From: Deinococcus sp.
GTDB taxonomy: Bacteria; Deinococcota; Deinococci; JACQHA01
DNA: 8,018 nucleotides
Assembly: GCA_016199255.1 (NCBI GenBank)
Contig: JACQHA010000267.1
Coordinates: 1 to 8,018, forward strand
Direction: 5' to 3'
A program made the translations under genes and the position numbers. The notes below the pieces were generated by a model, which was given only the letters and a program-made list of their open reading frames with translations, was not told the origin of the DNA and did not search any database. Below are positions 6,382 through 8,018 of the stretch, one piece after another (the stretch's first letter is position 1; the number at the start of each line of letters is the position of its first letter).

Positions 6382-6750
6382 ATGGACCCTGAGCCGGCTC
6401 TCCGTCAACTGCTCGCTGAGCTGATGGTGGCCAACCGGCATGTCCCAGTGCTGGTGGAAGGCAAGCGCGATGCTAAAGCGCTGCGGGCCCTGGGGTTAAC
6501 CGGGACACTGGTGGAGATCCATCACGGCCAGCCTATCATCGAATTTACCCGGCAGATATCGCGGCGCTATAGCGCGGTGATCCTGCTCACCGACTGGGAC
6601 CAGCGCGGGGAGCAGCTCTTCGAGCGCCTGCGCCAGTATCTCACCTGCGACATAGACGAAAGTTTCCGGCAGCGCCTGAAAGCCTTAGCTCCCCAGAGTC
6701 TCTACCAGGTGGAAGACTTGCCAGGCTACCTGGCTGGCATAGGGTCATAG
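6382..6750 (+). CDS. Small TOPRIM-domain protein, archaeal UPF0292-like
   Basis: The 122-residue protein is essentially a single TOPRIM fold, the metal-binding catalytic domain of primases, topoisomerases, OLD nucleases and RNase M5. Visible marks are VLVEGKRDAKALRALG (23-38) with the conserved Glu26, and VILLTDWDQRGEQL (66-79) with the Asp71-x-Asp73 pair. The tail SLYQVEDLPGYLAGI (106-120) resembles the V-E-D-L-P-x-Y ending of small stand-alone TOPRIM proteins annotated UPF0292 in archaea. It is much shorter than RNase M5 or DnaG and has no zinc-binding domain. A nuclease or nucleotidyl-transfer role is inferred from the fold; the substrate is unknown. There is no Shine-Dalgarno at the ATG. 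The gene overlaps the convergent lipoprotein gene by 6 bp. Confidence 0.85.
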   Translation: MDPEPALRQLLAELMVANRHVPVLVEGKRDAKALRALGLTGTLVEIHHGQPIIEFTRQISRRYSAVILLTDWDQRGEQLFERLRQYLTCDIDESFRQRLKALAPQSLYQVEDLPGYLAGIGS

Positions 6751-7776
6751 CTCGATCCGGTAAATGTCCCAATCGCCGTCCTCGCTGGACTCAAACACCA
6801 CAAACTGGCCGTCTGGGGAGCCGGCAGGGTAGCGGTCGGAAGATAGACTGGTCGTAAGCTGCGTAAGATTATTGCCGTCCAGATCCACCATCCACACGTT
6901 GGTATTAGCGACCACCCGGGTGGACATGAACAGCAGGTGAGGGTTGGAAGGATCAAGGGGGTTCGGGAGCCAGTCGGGGAAGCCGTCATTGGTAGGAGTC
7001 AGCACCGCATGCTGATTGTCACCGTCGGCGTCCATGACGTAGACCCCAAATGTCCCAGTGCGGTTCGAGTCGAAGGCGATCATGGTGCCATCAGGCGAGT
7101 AGGTGGGGTAGCCATCGGACTTCATGGTGTCATTGGTGAGCCGGTTCAGCGTCAGGCCGTCGGTAGACACGGTGAACACGTCAGGGCACTGGAAGACGTT
7201 GCCACAAGCGCCAACTGGTAGAGCCTCGAAGGCGATCACCTCGTCGGTGGGAGACCAGCTCGGGGCACAGGCGCGGATTCGCACTATGTCATCTTCGAAA
7301 TCGTCTGGGTGCAATACTGTGGTCACGGTGAGGTTGGTGAGGTCTAGAATGTACAGTCCTAGTTCTGGGTTTACTGGGTTGGGGTCGTCCCGGTCGGAGA
7401 AGAAGGCAATTTTCATCCCGTCTGGCGCCCAGGCACCGAATCTGTCCAGGTGCGGATCGGCGTTGTCGTCAATGAGATTGCACCGGGTGCCATCTGCCAG
7501 GAGCAACCAGATGTCCAGATCCCCGTCGATGCCCGGCTGGCCGTCGAAGTTTGAGTCAAATACCACCATAGTCCCACCTGGGGAGTAGGCAGCTTCGCCC
7601 TCATCGGAGTCATCGCCCAGGTCGTCGAAGGAGATGAACTTCTCGGGGTTGCTGATCCCCCTCGGGACCACAGGTGCCGTGCACTGCATGGAGGGTGCTC
7701 CTGGAGGAATGCAGCCCACAACGGCAGTTAGTAATAGGACGGGCACGGCTCTGCTGAGAGGATGGGATAGGGTCAT
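6745..7776 (-). CDS. Lipoprotein with TolB/PD40-type beta-propeller
   Basis: The 343-residue precursor starts with a lipoprotein signal peptide: a short polar N-terminus, a hydrophobic core VPVLLLTAVV and lipobox VVGC with lipidation at Cys22. The mature part contains repeats of the kind YSPDGTMIAFDSNRTG...VYVMDADG, the PD40/WD40-like units of TolB. I count about six blades, near 60-105, 110-157, 170-215, 222-262, 264-308 and 314-342, enough for a closed six-bladed propeller. Loops are acidic (DGDLD, DADGDN, DLDGNN, SEDGDWD) and might bind metal. No catalytic domain is fused. The ATG at 7776 lacks a ribosome-binding site but has an extended -10 just upstream. Residue +2 after the lipid Cys is Ile, not Asp. 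A surface or envelope scaffolding role is inferred; it need not be TolB itself, since no Tol-Pal genes are near. Confidence 0.85.
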   Translation of the reverse strand: MTLSHPLSRAVPVLLLTAVVGCIPPGAPSMQCTAPVVPRGISNPEKFISFDDLGDDSDEGEAAYSPGGTMVVFDSNFDGQPGIDGDLDIWLLLADGTRCNLIDDNADPHLDRFGAWAPDGMKIAFFSDRDDPNPVNPELGLYILDLTNLTVTTVLHPDDFEDDIVRIRACAPSWSPTDEVIAFEALPVGACGNVFQCPDVFTVSTDGLTLNRLTNDTMKSDGYPTYSPDGTMIAFDSNRTGTFGVYVMDADGDNQHAVLTPTNDGFPDWLPNPLDPSNPHLLFMSTRVVANTNVWMVDLDGNNLTQLTTSLSSDRYPAGSPDGQFVVFESSEDGDWDIYRIEL

Positions 7777-7782
7777 GGGGAC

Positions 7783-7788
7783 AGTGTA
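7783..7788 (-). promoter_or_regulatory. Extended -10 promoter element for the lipoprotein gene
   Basis: On the minus strand TGC precedes TACACT (7788-7783), giving a TGnTAnnnT extended -10. It ends 6 nt before the ATG at 7776, so transcription would start at or next to the ATG, and no Shine-Dalgarno is present. No -35 consensus is visible; that position is covered by an inverted repeat. Confidence 0.45.
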
Positions 7789-7795
7789 GCATTCA

Positions 7796-7836
7796 GTTAA
7801 CGGATGCGGCTACGTAGGGCAGGCGCATCCGCTAAC
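7796..7836. repeat. Imperfect inverted repeat upstream of the lipoprotein gene
   Basis: The arms 7796-7808 (GTTAACGGATGCG) and 7824-7836 (CGCATCCGCTAAC) pair at 12 of 13 positions; the mismatch is 7800 against 7832. The 15-base spacer holds the 8-base palindrome CTACGTAG (7810-7817). The repeat covers the stop codon and last codons of the upstream gene and lies 20 to 60 bp before the lipoprotein ATG. With no T-run after it on either strand, an operator or an RNA-processing hairpin fits better than a standard terminator. Confidence 0.7.
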
Positions 7837-8018
7837 CGTGGCCCCAAGCGCACCTCGCCCTCGTGCACCCGGGGCAACTCTGGCTCTTTCTTCCCGAAGA
7901 GTCTCTTGATGCCCTGTGCCAGTGCCCTGGCGCCGCCGGCGAAGTCGGCCTTCTCTCCCTTGATCTTTTGCTGCAGCATCAAGATGGAGTGGATCAATGC
8001 CTCCGGCCGGGGCGGGCA
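7797..8018 (-). CDS. Unrecognised basic protein, C-terminal part (partial)
   Basis: The minus-strand frame is open from the window edge to TAA at 7799-7797, giving 73 codons. A TTG at 7997 could start a 66-residue protein, but GGAGG lies only 2 nt before it, so I think it more likely that the gene begins outside the window. The visible part has a predicted helical segment (LIHSILMLQQKIKGE), an Ala/Gly-rich stretch, then a basic patch (IKRLFGKK) and a Pro/Arg-rich end. Codons are GC-rich at third positions until the last 13 or so, where the inverted repeat supplies the sequence. I do not recognise the family. It precedes the lipoprotein gene by 20 bp in the same direction and may share transcription with it. 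Confidence 0.5.
   Translation of the reverse strand, partial: CPPRPEALIHSILMLQQKIKGEKADFAGGARALAQGIKRLFGKKEPELPRVHEGEVRLGPRLADAPALRSRIR

Noticed and set aside
6085..6441. 118-codon minus-strand frame across the ABC/TOPRIM intergenic space
   Set aside because: Most of it is a frame-shifted reading of the ATPase N-terminus. It has no motif and would overlap two well supported genes.
1..8018. Mobile element, phage, CRISPR or defence island
   Set aside because: No transposase, integrase, direct-repeat array, terminal repeats or known defence domains were seen. The TOPRIM gene alone, without an ATPase or partner, does not make an OLD-type defence system.

Overview
The window is GC-rich, densely packed bacterial chromosome using the standard code: TAA, TAG and TGA all end credible genes. 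The left end is the conserved block ssb-rpsR-rplI-dnaB. The DnaB protein, as I recall the family, looks most like Deinococcota (Thermus-type) and Chloroflexota-type helicases. The S18 protein keeps a Cys/Cys/Cys/His set. A small TOPRIM protein of a type I know mainly from archaea, a GldA/F/G-type transporter and a lipoprotein suggest a poorly sampled, possibly thermophilic or candidate-phylum bacterium. The taxonomic guess is weak.

Region 1 (1-2230, + strand) holds replication and translation genes. It starts with the acidic C-terminal tip of SSB, then bS18 (TTG start overlapping the ssb stop) and bL9 (4-base overlap). A strong hairpin plus T-run follows rplI. After it come a 14-codon reading frame with its own Shine-Dalgarno and then dnaB on a GTG start.

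Region 2 (2235-6284, - strand) is one translationally coupled four-gene operon. In transcription order it encodes an ABC ATPase, a six-TM ABC-2 permease, a GldG-like auxiliary membrane protein and a membrane-anchored DUF4340 protein. All junctions overlap. This is the GldA-GldF-GldG-DUF4340 cassette, named after Bacteroidota gliding motility but present in many non-gliding bacteria, where its substrate is unknown. Its 3' end faces dnaB with only 4 bp between stop codons.

Region 3 (6285-8018) starts with a 97-bp divergent intergenic space. A small TOPRIM-domain gene (+) follows, overlapping tail to tail by 6 bp with a lipoprotein gene (-) that encodes a probable six-bladed TolB/PD40-type propeller. 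Upstream of the lipoprotein is the 3' end of an unrecognised basic protein (-). A long imperfect inverted repeat sits between and partly inside the last two genes. The TOPRIM and lipoprotein genes have no Shine-Dalgarno, but each has a -10-like hexamer exactly 6 nt before its ATG, which suggests leaderless transcripts.

No rRNA, tRNA, CRISPR array, insertion sequence or phage gene was seen. The least ordinary items are the archaeal-type TOPRIM protein, the in-frame amber codon right before dnaB, the inverted repeat at the right end, and the GldG/DUF4340 transporter of unknown substrate.
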